Shown: one piece after another, positions 17,589 through 26,848 of the stretch | Layout of the letters: the number at the start of each line of letters is the position of its first letter | Numbering within the stretch: the stretch's first letter is position 1 | Assembly: GCA_004292755.1 (NCBI GenBank) | Contig: RDXE01000036.1 | Location: forward strand, 1-64,000 | Length of the DNA: 64,000 nucleotides | From: Alphaproteobacteria bacterium | GTDB taxonomy: Bacteria; Pseudomonadota; Alphaproteobacteria; Elsterales; Elsteraceae | Reading direction: 5' to 3' | The notes under the pieces: generated by a model | What the model saw: the letters and a program-made list of their open reading frames with translations, nothing else | What the model was told of the DNA's origin: nothing | Databases searched by the model: none | Made by a program: the position numbers and the translations under genes

Positions 17589-18584
17589 ATGTTGCGTCGG
17601 CGCGATGTTCTAATCGGCGGTGGTGCGGGCTTGGTGGCTGCGACAGCGGCGCCAACCATGGGCTTGGCACAAGCGGCAACCAAGTGGGACCTGCCCGCAG
17701 GCTATGCTGCCAGCAATTTTCACTCAGAAAACTTGGTCGCCTTTGCCAACGCAGTGCGCCAAGCCACCAATGGACGGCTGGACATCACCGTTCATGCCAA
17801 CGCCTCGCTGTTCCGGGTGCCGGAAATCAAGCGCGCGGTGCAAACCGGTCAGGCGCAGATCGGCGAGCTGCTGATGGTGATCCTGGAGAATGAGGACGCG
17901 GTGTTCGGCGTGGACAATGTGCCGTTCCTCGCAACCTCCTTCCCCGAGGCCCAGAAGCTGGCTGACGTGTCGAAGCCGTTCATCGAGCGGCGCCTGGAAG
18001 CCCAGGGCATGCGCCTGTTGTACTGGGTGCCGTGGCCGCCCCAGGGCTTCTATTCGCCAAAGCCGCTGCAAACGGGCGAGGACCTGCGTGGTCTGCGCTT
18101 CCGCTCCTACGGCGCATCGGCAGGACGGTTGGCGGAATTGGCAGGCATGCAGGTCACCACCGTGCAGGCGGCTGAGTTGAGCCAGGCCTTCGCGACGGGT
18201 CGCGTGAACTCCATGATCTCCTCCGGTGCGACGGGCTTTGACGCCAAGCTGTGGGAGCATGTGAAGTTCTTCTACGACGTGCAGGCGTGGTTGCCGAAGA
18301 ACATGGTGATGGTCAACGCCCGCGCCTGGGCAGCCCTGGATGCCGCCACCCAGCGTGCCGTCACCGAAGCTGCCGAAACGGCCCAAGCCAATGGCTGGCG
18401 CCGGTCGCAGGAACTCGCCAATTTCTTCCTGGATGAGTTCCGCAAGAACGGCATGACTGTGGAAGCACCGTCGGCGGCTCTGAAGCAAGCGTTCCAGCGC
18501 ATTGGTGAAGACTTGACTCGCGGTTGGTTGCAACGGGCCGGAGCCGATGGCGAGGCGATCGTTGCGGCCTACCGGCGCGCGTGA
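17589..18584 (+). CDS. dctP: TRAP transporter solute-binding protein (DctP family)
   Basis: 331 residues starting at the ATG 17589, preceded by GGGGAGGAAG. The leader MLRRRDVLIGGGAGLV... looks like a Tat-type or long Sec signal. The mature protein has GLRFRSYG, holding the Arg that binds the ligand carboxylate in this family, and TGRVNSMISSG. It is the first gene of a P-Q-M operon. The ligand should be a carboxylate or sulfonate acid; which one is not readable. The sulfolactate operon is 13 kb away and no link is evident. Confidence 0.88.
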   Translation: MLRRRDVLIGGGAGLVAATAAPTMGLAQAATKWDLPAGYAASNFHSENLVAFANAVRQATNGRLDITVHANASLFRVPEIKRAVQTGQAQIGELLMVILENEDAVFGVDNVPFLATSFPEAQKLADVSKPFIERRLEAQGMRLLYWVPWPPQGFYSPKPLQTGEDLRGLRFRSYGASAGRLAELAGMQVTTVQAAELSQAFATGRVNSMISSGATGFDAKLWEHVKFFYDVQAWLPKNMVMVNARAWAALDAATQRAVTEAAETAQANGWRRSQELANFFLDEFRKNGMTVEAPSAALKQAFQRIGEDLTRGWLQRAGADGEAIVAAYRRA

Positions 18585-19102
18585 CCCAAACCATGCGGCG
18601 GCTGCTCGATGGGCTGTATGACGGCTGCGCTTGGGCAGCCGCCGTTAGCATGGTTGCGATCCTCTTGGTGATCCTGGTGCAGGTGTTTGGCTCGGCCATC
18701 GGGGTTTATGTGCGGGGAACCGACGCGTATGCGGGCTATGCCATGGCATCGGCGTCGTTTTTCGCCCTTGCCCACACGTTGACGCGGGGTGAGCACATCC
18801 GGGTGACCTTGTTCATGGACAAGGCACCGCCCGGTCTGCGCCGGGTGTTGGAGCTGTGGTGTCTGGGGGCGGCCGTCGCCCTCAGCGCCGCCTTTGCCTA
18901 TTACTCTTGGGATATGGTGTGGTGGAGCTATGCCTACAACGACGTCTCCTCCGCCCAGGATGAGACGCCGCTGTGGATCCCCCAACTCACCATGGCGATT
19001 GGCGTGACAGTGTTGACCGTCGCCTTCCTGGACCAACTGGTGGCAGTGCTGACCGGTCGGGGCATGGCTCAAGATGATGGCAGCCTAAAGGCAATGGAAT
19101 AG
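18581..19102 (+). CDS. dctQ: TRAP transporter small permease (DctQ family)
   Basis: About 173 residues with four membrane helices, usual for DctQ. The GTG at 18581 overlaps the dctP stop (GTGA); an ATG at 18593 is an alternative. Motifs TDAYAGYAMASASFFALAHTLTRGEHIRV and DETPLWIPQ fit the family. It forms the membrane complex with the large permease encoded 5 bases downstream. Confidence 0.87.
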   Translation: MTQTMRRLLDGLYDGCAWAAAVSMVAILLVILVQVFGSAIGVYVRGTDAYAGYAMASASFFALAHTLTRGEHIRVTLFMDKAPPGLRRVLELWCLGAAVALSAAFAYYSWDMVWWSYAYNDVSSAQDETPLWIPQLTMAIGVTVLTVAFLDQLVAVLTGRGMAQDDGSLKAME

Positions 19103-19107
19103 TCGCG

Positions 19108-20412
19108 ATGGAACAGCTGTCAATTGCCTGGTTGCTGATCGTTCTGTTGTTCATGCTGTTGGGGTCGGGCCTTTGGATTGGCCTCGCCTTGATGGGTGTC
19201 GGCTGGATCGCGATGGAGCTGTTCACCAGCCGCCCGCCGGGGATGGCGCTGGTGACCACCATCTGGGGTGCCTCCTCCTCCTGGACACTGACGGCGCTGC
19301 CGATGTTTGTGTGGATGGGCGAAATCCTGTTCCGCTCCAAACTGTCGGAGAACATGTTCCGCGGTCTGGCGCCGTGGATGGGGCGGCTGCCGGGCCGGTT
19401 GCTGCACACCAATGTGATCGGATGCACCATCTTCGCAGCGGTGTCCGGCTCCTCGGCCGCGACGTGCGCCACCATCGGCAAGATGACGATCCCGGAATTG
19501 ACCAAACGCGGCTATCCGGAAGGCATTGTGATTGGTTCGCTTGCTGGCTCCGGCACCTTGGGGCTGCTGATTCCACCGTCGTTGATCATGGTGGTGTATG
19601 GTGTGGCGGCCAATCAATCGATCGCCCAGCTGTTCATCGCCGGGGTGATCCCCGGCTTGATGGTGGCGGCCTTGTTTGCTGGCTATGTGATGGTGTGGGC
19701 GTTGCGCAATCCCAACCTCGTGCCACCGGACGACATGAAGCTCAGCTTTGGCGCCAAGGTTTATGAGAGCCGCCATCTGATTCCAGCGGTGTTTTTGATT
19801 GTGATGGTGCTGGGCTCGATCTACGCAGGCATCGCGACCGCCACGGAGGCAGCAGCCGTGGGTGTGCTCGGGGCTCTGATCATCACAGCTGCCCAGCGCC
19901 GCCTGACATGGGAGACGTTCCGCGACAGCTTGATGGGGGCGACGCGGCTGTCGTGCATGATCGCGCTGATTCTGGCAGGAGCGGCCTTCCTGACCCTTGC
20001 CATGGGCTTCACCGGCCTGCCGCGCGCACTGGCAGGCTGGATTGACGCCCAAGACTTGAGCCCAGCCATGCTGATCGCCGCGCTGGTGATCTTCTACATC
20101 ATCCTCGGCTGCTTTCTGGATGGCATCTCGATGGTGGTGCTGACCATGGCGGTGATCTTGCCAACCATTGAGCGCGCTGGCTTTGACTTGATCTGGTTCG
20201 GCATTTTCATGGTTCTGGTGGTGGAGATGGCCCAAGTGACGCCGCCCGTTGGCTTCAACTTGTTTGTGCTGCAGGGCATGACTGGAAAGCAGCTTCCCTG
20301 GATTGCCAAGGAAACCCTGCCCTTCTTCTTCATGCTGGTCTTGGCGGTTGCCTTGATCACCGCCATCCCCGGCCTCGTCCTCTGGCTTCCGCGCCAGATG
20401 ATGGGTGGGTGA
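19108..20412 (+). CDS. dctM: TRAP transporter large permease (DctM family)
   Basis: 434 residues, 11-12 hydrophobic segments, full length for DctM. Typical segments are FAAVSGSSAATCATIGKMTIPELTKRGY, SLAGSGTLGLLIPPSLIMVVYGV and EMAQVTPPVGFNLFVLQG. It completes a three-gene TRAP importer driven by a cation gradient. No terminator was found in the 60 bases before the GNAT gene. Confidence 0.93.
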   Translation: MEQLSIAWLLIVLLFMLLGSGLWIGLALMGVGWIAMELFTSRPPGMALVTTIWGASSSWTLTALPMFVWMGEILFRSKLSENMFRGLAPWMGRLPGRLLHTNVIGCTIFAAVSGSSAATCATIGKMTIPELTKRGYPEGIVIGSLAGSGTLGLLIPPSLIMVVYGVAANQSIAQLFIAGVIPGLMVAALFAGYVMVWALRNPNLVPPDDMKLSFGAKVYESRHLIPAVFLIVMVLGSIYAGIATATEAAAVGVLGALIITAAQRRLTWETFRDSLMGATRLSCMIALILAGAAFLTLAMGFTGLPRALAGWIDAQDLSPAMLIAALVIFYIILGCFLDGISMVVLTMAVILPTIERAGFDLIWFGIFMVLVVEMAQVTPPVGFNLFVLQGMTGKQLPWIAKETLPFFFMLVLAVALITAIPGLVLWLPRQMMGG

Positions 20413-20472
20413 TCTCTGGCGTGGTGCTTGGTTTGACGCGTATCGGGTTCGATGCATGGGGCGGGGGAAAGT

Positions 20473-20886
20473 ATGTCAATACACTATATCCGAGAGCGAC
20501 CGGCGCATCAGGAGATATTTGATCTGCTGGTTCAATCCGGGTTGTTTGCCAACGTGACCGCCACCTTGACGCCGTCCATTGTTGGGCATGCCTTCGACGG
20601 TTCAAACTTGGTGACGTCTGCACGATCGCAGGATGGTCGCCTGCTTGGACTATGCCGCGCCTTGACGGACTTTTCGCGCCACTGCTTTGTGGCAACCTTG
20701 GCCGTGCATCCCAGCGCCAAGCAGCAGGGGATCGGCAAGGCCTTGCTGCACTTCACCCATTCCCAAGCGGGTGACCCCAGCAAGATTGTCGTGTTTCTGC
20801 ATTCATCGCCCGATGCCGTTGGCTTCTACGAGCACATTGGATTGGTGCGGGAAGCAAACTGTTTCAGCATCAACAACGTCAGCTGA
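20473..20886 (+). CDS. GNAT family N-acetyltransferase
   Basis: 137 residues from the ATG at 20473, preceded by GGGGGAAAG. The acetyl-CoA binding motif appears as LAVHPSAKQQGIGKALLHFTH, and SSPDAVGFYEHIGLVRE is the usual final strand-helix. Base composition is somewhat less GC-rich than the neighbours. Substrate unknown. Confidence 0.85.
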   Translation: MSIHYIRERPAHQEIFDLLVQSGLFANVTATLTPSIVGHAFDGSNLVTSARSQDGRLLGLCRALTDFSRHCFVATLAVHPSAKQQGIGKALLHFTHSQAGDPSKIVVFLHSSPDAVGFYEHIGLVREANCFSINNVS

Positions 20887-21219
20887 TCGCCTGATTGTCT
20901 GAGAAGACCTGTGGCTCTCACACGGCAGGAGGTTCGAACACCGCACCGCTATGACGATAGTCGCACCAACTCACAACGGTGTAGTCTTGTGCGTTGCTAG
21001 GTGGCCCGACACCGCATAGACACCAAAACTGTCAACTCCGCGTTTTGACTGGTGCGGACCAGGGGGCTGGGTCAGAGAACACCGAGACCTTGCACCTTAG
21101 CCCTTTCACCCGCCTGCACCTCCCCCAAGCCAGCCGAGGCAATGCCTGTGAGACGGGTTGTCGCAGCCGCTGGGATCGGCCACTCTCGGCGCGGGTCTGT
21201 GTGGGGAAGGAGAGCCCGG
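20887..21219. other. Gene-free stretch of 333 bases
   Basis: No coding frame with normal third-position composition, no tRNA and no clear terminator is visible. It should hold the promoter of the following dehydrogenase gene, whose ribosome-binding site GGGGAAGGAG lies at its end. Confidence 0.5.
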
Positions 21220-22092
21220 ATGTCTGAGCCTGTTCGAGTGGCATTTCTTGGTCTTGGCGTGATGGGCTACCCGATGGCGGGGCATCTGGCGGCACACGGC
21301 CATCAGGTCACGGTGTGGAACCGCACGGCGGCCAAGGCGACTGCGTGGGTGGCGCAGCATGGCGGCACGGCAGCGGCGACTGCGCGCGAGGCCGCGACTG
21401 GGGCGGCTCTGGTGTTCTTGTGCGTCGGCAATGACGATGACGTGCGCTCGGTCGTCTATGGCGCCGATGGCGCGCTGGCTGGGATGGCCGACGGGGCGAT
21501 TCTGGTGGACCACACCACGGCGTCGGCCGATCTGGCGCGGGAGTTGGCGGCAGCCGCAGCCAAGACCGGGGTTGCCTTCCTGGATGCCCCGGTCTCCGGT
21601 GGGCAGGCAGGGGCGCAGAATGGCAAGTTGACCATCATGGTGGGTGGCGAGGCCGAGGCCTTCGCGCGCGCCAAGCCGGTGATGGATTGCTATGGCCGGG
21701 CCGTCACCTTGATGGGGCCAGCCGGTGCCGGGCAATTGACCAAGATGGTCAACCAAATCTGCATCGCTGGCTTGGTTCAGGCCCTGGCGGAGGGGATCGC
21801 CTTTGCGGGCAAGGCAGGGTTGGATCAAAAGCTGGTGCTCGATGTCATCTCCAAAGGTGCAGCACAATCCTGGCAGATGGAAAATCGCGGCACCACGATG
21901 GTGGATGACACGTTCAACTTCGGCTTCGCCGTGGATTGGATGCGCAAGGACCTGTCGATTTGCTTGAGTGAGGCGCGCCGGAATGGCGCCAAGCTGCCGG
22001 TCACCGCACTGGTCGATCAATTCTATGCCCAGGTGCAGGCGCTGGGTGGTGGGCGCTGGGACACCTCCAGCCTGATCAAGCCGCTGGGATAG
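21220..22092 (+). CDS. NAD(P)-dependent beta-hydroxyacid dehydrogenase (HIBADH / tartronate semialdehyde reductase family)
   Basis: 290 residues, the usual family length. The Rossmann motif GLGVMGYPMAGHL, the substrate loop DAPVSGG and the catalytic Lys in GAGQLTKMVNQ are all visible. The start MSEPVRVAFLGLG is chosen for its strong ribosome-binding site; the open frame extends ~56 codons upstream but looks non-coding. It could act on 3-hydroxyisobutyrate, tartronate semialdehyde or another 3-hydroxy acid. Confidence 0.88.
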   Translation: MSEPVRVAFLGLGVMGYPMAGHLAAHGHQVTVWNRTAAKATAWVAQHGGTAAATAREAATGAALVFLCVGNDDDVRSVVYGADGALAGMADGAILVDHTTASADLARELAAAAAKTGVAFLDAPVSGGQAGAQNGKLTIMVGGEAEAFARAKPVMDCYGRAVTLMGPAGAGQLTKMVNQICIAGLVQALAEGIAFAGKAGLDQKLVLDVISKGAAQSWQMENRGTTMVDDTFNFGFAVDWMRKDLSICLSEARRNGAKLPVTALVDQFYAQVQALGGGRWDTSSLIKPLG

Positions 22093-22134
22093 AGGCTGCA
22101 TCCATCGGGGCAGCGCTAGAGTAGGGGAAGGGCG

Positions 22135-23019
22135 ATGCGGGTGTCGGTCTTCCTCTTTGGGCTGCTGGGTCTGCTGGCGGGTTGCCGCGGGCTGGACGTG
22201 GTGGACCTGTTGACCCCAACAGCGGGGTATCGAGGCGTCGAAACCATTGGCTATGGGCCGCACGCGCGCCATCGCCTCGACCTGTATCACCCAGACCAGG
22301 AGCACGGCGCCATGCCGATCCTGGTGTTTTTCTATGGTGGCAGCTGGCAGACCGGTGACCGTGCCGACTACCGGTTCATCGGCCAGACGTTTGCCTCCGC
22401 GGGCATGGTGGTGGCGATCCCCGACTATCGCCTCTGGCCAGAGGTGCGCCACCACGGATTCCTGGAGGATGCCGCTCAAGCCGTTGCCGCCGTGGCGACG
22501 CGCTACCCAACCCGCTCCCTCGTGCTGGTCGGGCATTCCGCGGGGGCTTACATCGCGGCGATGGTGGCGATGGACCCGCGCTGGGCGCAGCGGGTTGGGT
22601 TGGATCGCTGCCGCATTGCTGGTTTCGTCGGTTTGTCGGGCCCTTATGAGTTCCTGCCCGTGGTGGACCCCGTGATCGCTGCCATCCTGGGTCCGGGTGA
22701 GCCAGACGCCCTGACGCAGCCCGCCCACCATGCGGACGCTGAGTCCCCGCCCGCCCTGTTGATCCATGGCGAGCGCGATGATGTGGTGCTGCCGGAGAAC
22801 AGCCGCTGGCTGCGCTGGCGTTTGGACCAGTCCGGCGTTCCCGTGCGGCTGCGCTTGCATCCGGGTGCTGGGCACCTAACCACCGTGGCGGCGTTAACTG
22901 AACCGTTGCGCTTCACAGCGCCAGTGCGGGATGAGGTGTTGGATTTCCTCACCACCCTGCCACACCCGCGCACCCGGTGTGGCACCGGGCTGGCTGGGGC
23001 GACGGCGCGTCCGTCATGA
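22135..23019 (+). CDS. Lipoprotein alpha/beta hydrolase, carboxylesterase-like
   Basis: 294 residues. The N-terminus MRVSVFLFGLLGLLAGC is a lipoprotein signal with lipobox LLAGC, so the protein is membrane-anchored outside the cytoplasm. The fold is BD-FAE/esterase-like: oxyanion motif FFYGGSW, nucleophile elbow GHSAGAY, acid in HGERDDVV and catalytic His in HPGAGHL. The C-terminal ~20 residues are an unusual basic tail. Substrate unknown. Confidence 0.82.
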   Translation: MRVSVFLFGLLGLLAGCRGLDVVDLLTPTAGYRGVETIGYGPHARHRLDLYHPDQEHGAMPILVFFYGGSWQTGDRADYRFIGQTFASAGMVVAIPDYRLWPEVRHHGFLEDAAQAVAAVATRYPTRSLVLVGHSAGAYIAAMVAMDPRWAQRVGLDRCRIAGFVGLSGPYEFLPVVDPVIAAILGPGEPDALTQPAHHADAESPPALLIHGERDDVVLPENSRWLRWRLDQSGVPVRLRLHPGAGHLTTVAALTEPLRFTAPVRDEVLDFLTTLPHPRTRCGTGLAGATARPS

Positions 23020-23128
23020 TCGCATGGGTCCGGGATTTCACCCGACCCCCGTCTCGGATATCAGTGACGCGCGCGGCTGGATTCCTTGATCCAGTTCCAG
23101 TTCCTGCCGTGGCTGCGAGGCCGATGAT

Positions 23129-23680
23129 ATGTCCCACCCAGCGTTTGATGCCCTGATCGCCGTGTATGATGTGCTGGCGCACCGCCGCTATGGCTTGGCC
23201 GATGTCTCTCAGGCCCAGCATGCGCTGCAGGCAGCCGCGCTTGCCGAGGCTGCAAAGGAGCCGCCGCCGCTGATCGCAGCCGCCTTGCTCCACGATGTCG
23301 GCCACATGGTTCATGAGCTGGGCGAGGACCCGGCGAGCGACGGCATCGATGATCAGCACGAGGCGTTGGGGGCCGCGTGGCTCACCCGCCTGTTTGGACC
23401 CGCGGTGACCGAGCCCATTCGCCTCCACGTCGCCGCCAAGCGCTATCTTTGCGCCGTCGAGCCCGGCTATCGCGAGCAGCTGTCGGAGGATTCCGAGCGC
23501 AGCCTTGTCCTGCAGGGCGGACCGATGACTCCCGCTGAAGTCACCCGCTTTGCAAGCCTTGCCCATGCGGAAGACGCCATCCGTCTGCGGCGCTACGACG
23601 ATTTGGCGAAGGACCCCAGCGCGGTCGCACCGCCGCTGGAACACTTCATCCCGCTGCTCCGATCCCTCACGCTTGGATGA
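23129..23680 (+). CDS. PhnZ-like HD-domain protein (mixed-valent diiron oxygenase family)
   Basis: 183 residues. Metal-binding positions are visible in order: QAQHALQAA, LLHDVGHM, DDQHEALGAAWL, RLHVAAKRYLC and LAHAEDAIRLRRYD. This pattern matches the HD proteins linked to phosphonate breakdown (PhnZ, TmpB), which oxidise alpha-hydroxyphosphonates at a mixed-valent iron pair. The YGLADVSQ segment has Ala at the position where I recall PhnZ using Glu to coordinate substrate, so the substrate may differ. No phosphonate genes are nearby. Confidence 0.7.
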   Translation: MSHPAFDALIAVYDVLAHRRYGLADVSQAQHALQAAALAEAAKEPPPLIAAALLHDVGHMVHELGEDPASDGIDDQHEALGAAWLTRLFGPAVTEPIRLHVAAKRYLCAVEPGYREQLSEDSERSLVLQGGPMTPAEVTRFASLAHAEDAIRLRRYDDLAKDPSAVAPPLEHFIPLLRSLTLG

Positions 23681-23692
23681 CGGCAGGCGCCG

Positions 23693-25567
23693 CTACCCTC
23701 CAATCGCAGCAGAGCGGGGCAGGTGGAGGGCGACCGTGGTGCCTTGGCCGGGGGTGCTGTCGATGGCGAGATGGCCGCCATGGGCTTCGGCCAACGCTTT
23801 GGAGATGGCAAGCCCGAGGCCGAGGCCAGAGACGGTGCGGCCCAGGCGTTCGTCACCCTGGCGGAAGGGTTGCAGCAGGCGTTGGATCTGCTCGGCAGTC
23901 ATGCCGACCCCGGTGTCGGTTACGGTCACGGCGATGTCCCGGCCAACCGTTGACAGGCCAACCGCAATGCGCCCGCCAGCCGGAGTGAATTTGATCGCGT
24001 TGGAGATCAGGTTGAACAGGATCTGCTTGATCCGCCGCCGGTCAATGCGGACTGAGACCGGGCCTGTCGGCAGGTCAGTCGCAATGGTCAGACCCGCCTC
24101 GGTGGCCTGGCCACGGGTGCGGTTGGTCACCAGACGGATCAAATCAGCCAAATCCGTGGCTGCAAGGTCCAAGGCGACGGCGTTCACCTCAACATCCGCC
24201 AGGTCCAGGATGTCGTCAACCAAGCGGATCATCAATTCGGCGGCGTTGACGATCTCTTGCGCGTGGTCACGCCGGGCCTTTGCCGTGAATCTCTCCGCCG
24301 ACTCCCCGGCCAACAGCGTTGCAAAGCCCAGAATCGGGTTGAGGGGCGAGCGTAGCTCGTGGCTCAGCAATGCGACGAACTGGGTTTTGGCGGCATAGGC
24401 GTCCAGCAGCTCGTGCTCGTGCTGTTTGCGCGCGGTGATGTCTTGGACGAGGCCGTGATAGCTGCCAACACTGGCACCGGGGACCGGCTTGCCGATGATC
24501 ACCAGCCAGCGCTCCTGCCCATCCGGGCGGATCAAGCGAACGTCAACCTCGAAGCGGGCCCCTTGCCCAAAGGCGACCGCCCGTTGCCGCTGATAGTGTT
24601 CTCGATCCTCGGGCCCCAACAGAGCCAGAAAGTCGGCAAGATCGACACTCTCGGCGGGTGGCAAGCCGGTCATCGCGAAGACTTCGGGCGACCACCACAC
24701 GGATGTTTCACCACTGAGCGAGCGCCAATAGCCGATCTTCGCCAGTGATTGTGCTTCCAGCAGTTGGTCGCGGCTGGCGGCCAAGTCGGCGATGGTGGCT
24801 TCGCGCTCGAACTCCACAGCCACGCGGTCGGAGAACACGCGCATGATGCTGGCGGCAAGCTCGGCATCGGTCAGGCGATGCTTCGTCAAGGCGACCAGAA
24901 TGCCCATCGCCTTGCCATCCCGGCCAATGATGCCATTGGCGGCATAGCCGCGGATGCGACGATGGCGCAGGGGCGGGTCATCGGGGAACAGCTCGGCCAC
25001 ACGGTCGATGAACACAGTCTCCTCGCCGCTCAGCACACCAGCGCAGGGCGAGCCTGCCAGCCGATAGCGGAAGCTGGCGGCCGGGCCCTCACTGCCGTGG
25101 ACCACCAACGCGTGGACCGAGGTGCCATCGGGGCTGAGGCGTCCGACAAACACGCGGTCTGCCTGCAACTCCTCAGCAATCGCAGCTGTGAGCGAGCGAT
25201 ACAGCGCCTCGCCCGAGGTTCGACCAATTGCCCGCACGATGCGGTCGATCGCGGAGGCACGGCGGGCAATGTCACTGGTGCTCAAAAGCGTGGGCAGCCA
25301 GCCGCCAAGGGAAATCGCCACCAGCACCAACCCAGCGACGCTGATGGAGCGGGAGACCGGCTGCGCCGACGCGCTGGACCATGCAAATTGGTCCACCGCC
25401 AGCAGTTGAAGAGTGAACAGGCTGGTTCCGCAGACCAGCAGGGCCAAGCCGGAGACCAGCAGCCGAAACGGTGCCCGTGCTGCGCCCAAGCGTTTGCGGT
25501 GGCGCACCAGCAACCCAATGACCGCTAGTAAGGTCAGCGGTATGGCGATCTCTATGGCGACGATCAT
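23693..25567 (-). CDS. Membrane sensor histidine kinase (TM-GAF-PAS-HisKA-HATPase)
   Basis: 624 residues. Three hydrophobic helices in the first ~95 residues anchor the protein. A GAF-like domain (~115-265) and a PAS domain (~290-395, ending LVQDITARKQHE) follow. The HisKA box LSHELRSPLNPILGF carries the phospho-acceptor His, and the ATPase domain shows the N box NLISNAIKFTP, DTGVGM and GLGLGLAISKALAEAHGG. No response regulator is adjacent, so it is an orphan kinase. It ends 12 bases from the convergent HD gene. Confidence 0.92.
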   Translation of the reverse strand: MIVAIEIAIPLTLLAVIGLLVRHRKRLGAARAPFRLLVSGLALLVCGTSLFTLQLLAVDQFAWSSASAQPVSRSISVAGLVLVAISLGGWLPTLLSTSDIARRASAIDRIVRAIGRTSGEALYRSLTAAIAEELQADRVFVGRLSPDGTSVHALVVHGSEGPAASFRYRLAGSPCAGVLSGEETVFIDRVAELFPDDPPLRHRRIRGYAANGIIGRDGKAMGILVALTKHRLTDAELAASIMRVFSDRVAVEFEREATIADLAASRDQLLEAQSLAKIGYWRSLSGETSVWWSPEVFAMTGLPPAESVDLADFLALLGPEDREHYQRQRAVAFGQGARFEVDVRLIRPDGQERWLVIIGKPVPGASVGSYHGLVQDITARKQHEHELLDAYAAKTQFVALLSHELRSPLNPILGFATLLAGESAERFTAKARRDHAQEIVNAAELMIRLVDDILDLADVEVNAVALDLAATDLADLIRLVTNRTRGQATEAGLTIATDLPTGPVSVRIDRRRIKQILFNLISNAIKFTPAGGRIAVGLSTVGRDIAVTVTDTGVGMTAEQIQRLLQPFRQGDERLGRTVSGLGLGLAISKALAEAHGGHLAIDSTPGQGTTVALHLPRSAAIGG

Positions 25568-25650
25568 CCAAGCCTCGCGGCGCTGTCACCGCCATCACGG
25601 TGGCATCGTGCGCGCTGCGGGTCCAGTGGTCTACCCCCTCGGAAACTGCA

Positions 25651-26673
25651 CTACAGCGCTGTGTCGACCTTGGCCTCCTGGAAGGTTGCCATGCCGCCAT
25701 GGCACGACAGGGCCGCCTTCACGATCCCGAGCGCCAAGGCCGCGCCTGATGCTTCGCCCAAGCGCATGCCCAGGTCCAGGATCGGCTTGCGGCCCATCCG
25801 GTCGAGCAACCGGCGATGGCCGGGCTCAGCACTGACGTGAGCGATCTCGCAATGGTCCAGCGCATGGCGGTCAACCGCCCACAGCGTCGCCGCGGCAGCG
25901 GTGCAGGCGAATCCATCCAGCAGAACCGGAACGCGGGCCATGCGGGCAGCGACAATGGCGCCAACAATCGCTGCCAGCTCCAGGCCACCGACGGCGCGCA
26001 GCCAGTCCATGCCGTCGCGGCACCACTCGCGATGGCGGCTGACGCCATCTTCCACCACGCGGAGTTTGGTTTGCATCCGCTCGCCGCTGACGCCTGTGCC
26101 GGGGCCAACCCACTCCCGCGCCTCGCCTCCAAACAAGCCGTAGCAAAGGGCGGCTGCGGAGGTGGAGTTGCCGATGCCCATTTCGCCCACAGCCAGCACA
26201 TCCACGCCGGGCTCGACGGCCATCATGCCGTAGGCGATGGCACGGGCGCATTCCTCGTCGCTGAGGGCGGCATCTTGCGTGAAGTCAGCGGTTGGCTGGT
26301 CAAGGCCCAGCTCATACACCCTGAGATCGGCATCCATCACCGTGCAGAGCTGATTCACGGCAGCACCGCCAGCCACGAAGTTTTCCACCATCTGGCGGGT
26401 GACGGTTTGCGGAAACGCCGAAACACCATGGACCGTGACACCATGATTGCCAGCAAACACCGCCACCCGCGGGCGCCGACTGGTTGGCGGGTGCTTGCCC
26501 TGCCACAGGCTCATCCAATGGGTCAGCTGCTCCAGGCGGCCGAGGGAGCCTGGGGGTTTGGTCAACCGCGCATCCCGGGCAAGGCAGGCGCTGCCAGCCT
26601 CTAGATGGGGGCCGGGCAAATCGGCCAGCACCCGACGCATTTCATCAAGCGAGGCGAGGGGAGTATCGGCCAT
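25651..26673 (-). CDS. cobT: Nicotinate-nucleotide--dimethylbenzimidazole phosphoribosyltransferase
   Basis: 340 residues from the ATG at 26673 (MADTPLASLDEM). It transfers phosphoribose from nicotinate mononucleotide to dimethylbenzimidazole to make alpha-ribazole phosphate for the lower ligand of cobalamin. Family marks: RLTKPPGSLGRLEQL, VFAGNHGVTVHGVSAFPQ, GEMGIGNSTSAAAL and, near the end, MRLGEASGAALAL with the catalytic Glu. It diverges from cobS across 175 bases in which I could not find a cobalamin riboswitch. Confidence 0.95.
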   Translation of the reverse strand: MADTPLASLDEMRRVLADLPGPHLEAGSACLARDARLTKPPGSLGRLEQLTHWMSLWQGKHPPTSRRPRVAVFAGNHGVTVHGVSAFPQTVTRQMVENFVAGGAAVNQLCTVMDADLRVYELGLDQPTADFTQDAALSDEECARAIAYGMMAVEPGVDVLAVGEMGIGNSTSAAALCYGLFGGEAREWVGPGTGVSGERMQTKLRVVEDGVSRHREWCRDGMDWLRAVGGLELAAIVGAIVAARMARVPVLLDGFACTAAAATLWAVDRHALDHCEIAHVSAEPGHRRLLDRMGRKPILDLGMRLGEASGAALALGIVKAALSCHGGMATFQEAKVDTAL

Positions 26674-26848
26674 ATCAAGTCTTCCCGCGCAGGTGCGCAT
26701 TGTGGCTGGCTGAGCTGCGTCCTATAACCGGGCGCGCTTGGGCCGTCCAGGGCCGCTCCCTCGCACTGCTGTCACCCAGCCCCCTGTCATGGACATCGTT
26801 CCACTCCGCTGCCTTGCCCCACTGTCTGATTGAGCCCGTTGCCCCGCA

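Noticed and set aside
19120-20457. 445-codon open frame opposite dctM
   Set aside because: High-GC shadow of the dctM gene: His/Gln/Arg-rich, no domain, and dctM itself is a clear family member.
20925-20955. tRNA T-arm-like GGTTCGAAC
   Set aside because: The bases on both sides do not pair as a T-stem and no acceptor or anticodon arm can be drawn.
21106-22875. 589-codon open frame opposite the dehydrogenase and esterase genes
   Set aside because: Spans two clear plus-strand genes and their gap, with random-looking His/Gln/Arg composition; a compositional artefact.
26674-26848. Cobalamin riboswitch between cobT and cobS
   Set aside because: No recognisable B12-box or conserved core was found in the 175 bases; the region is too short and lacks the expected elements.
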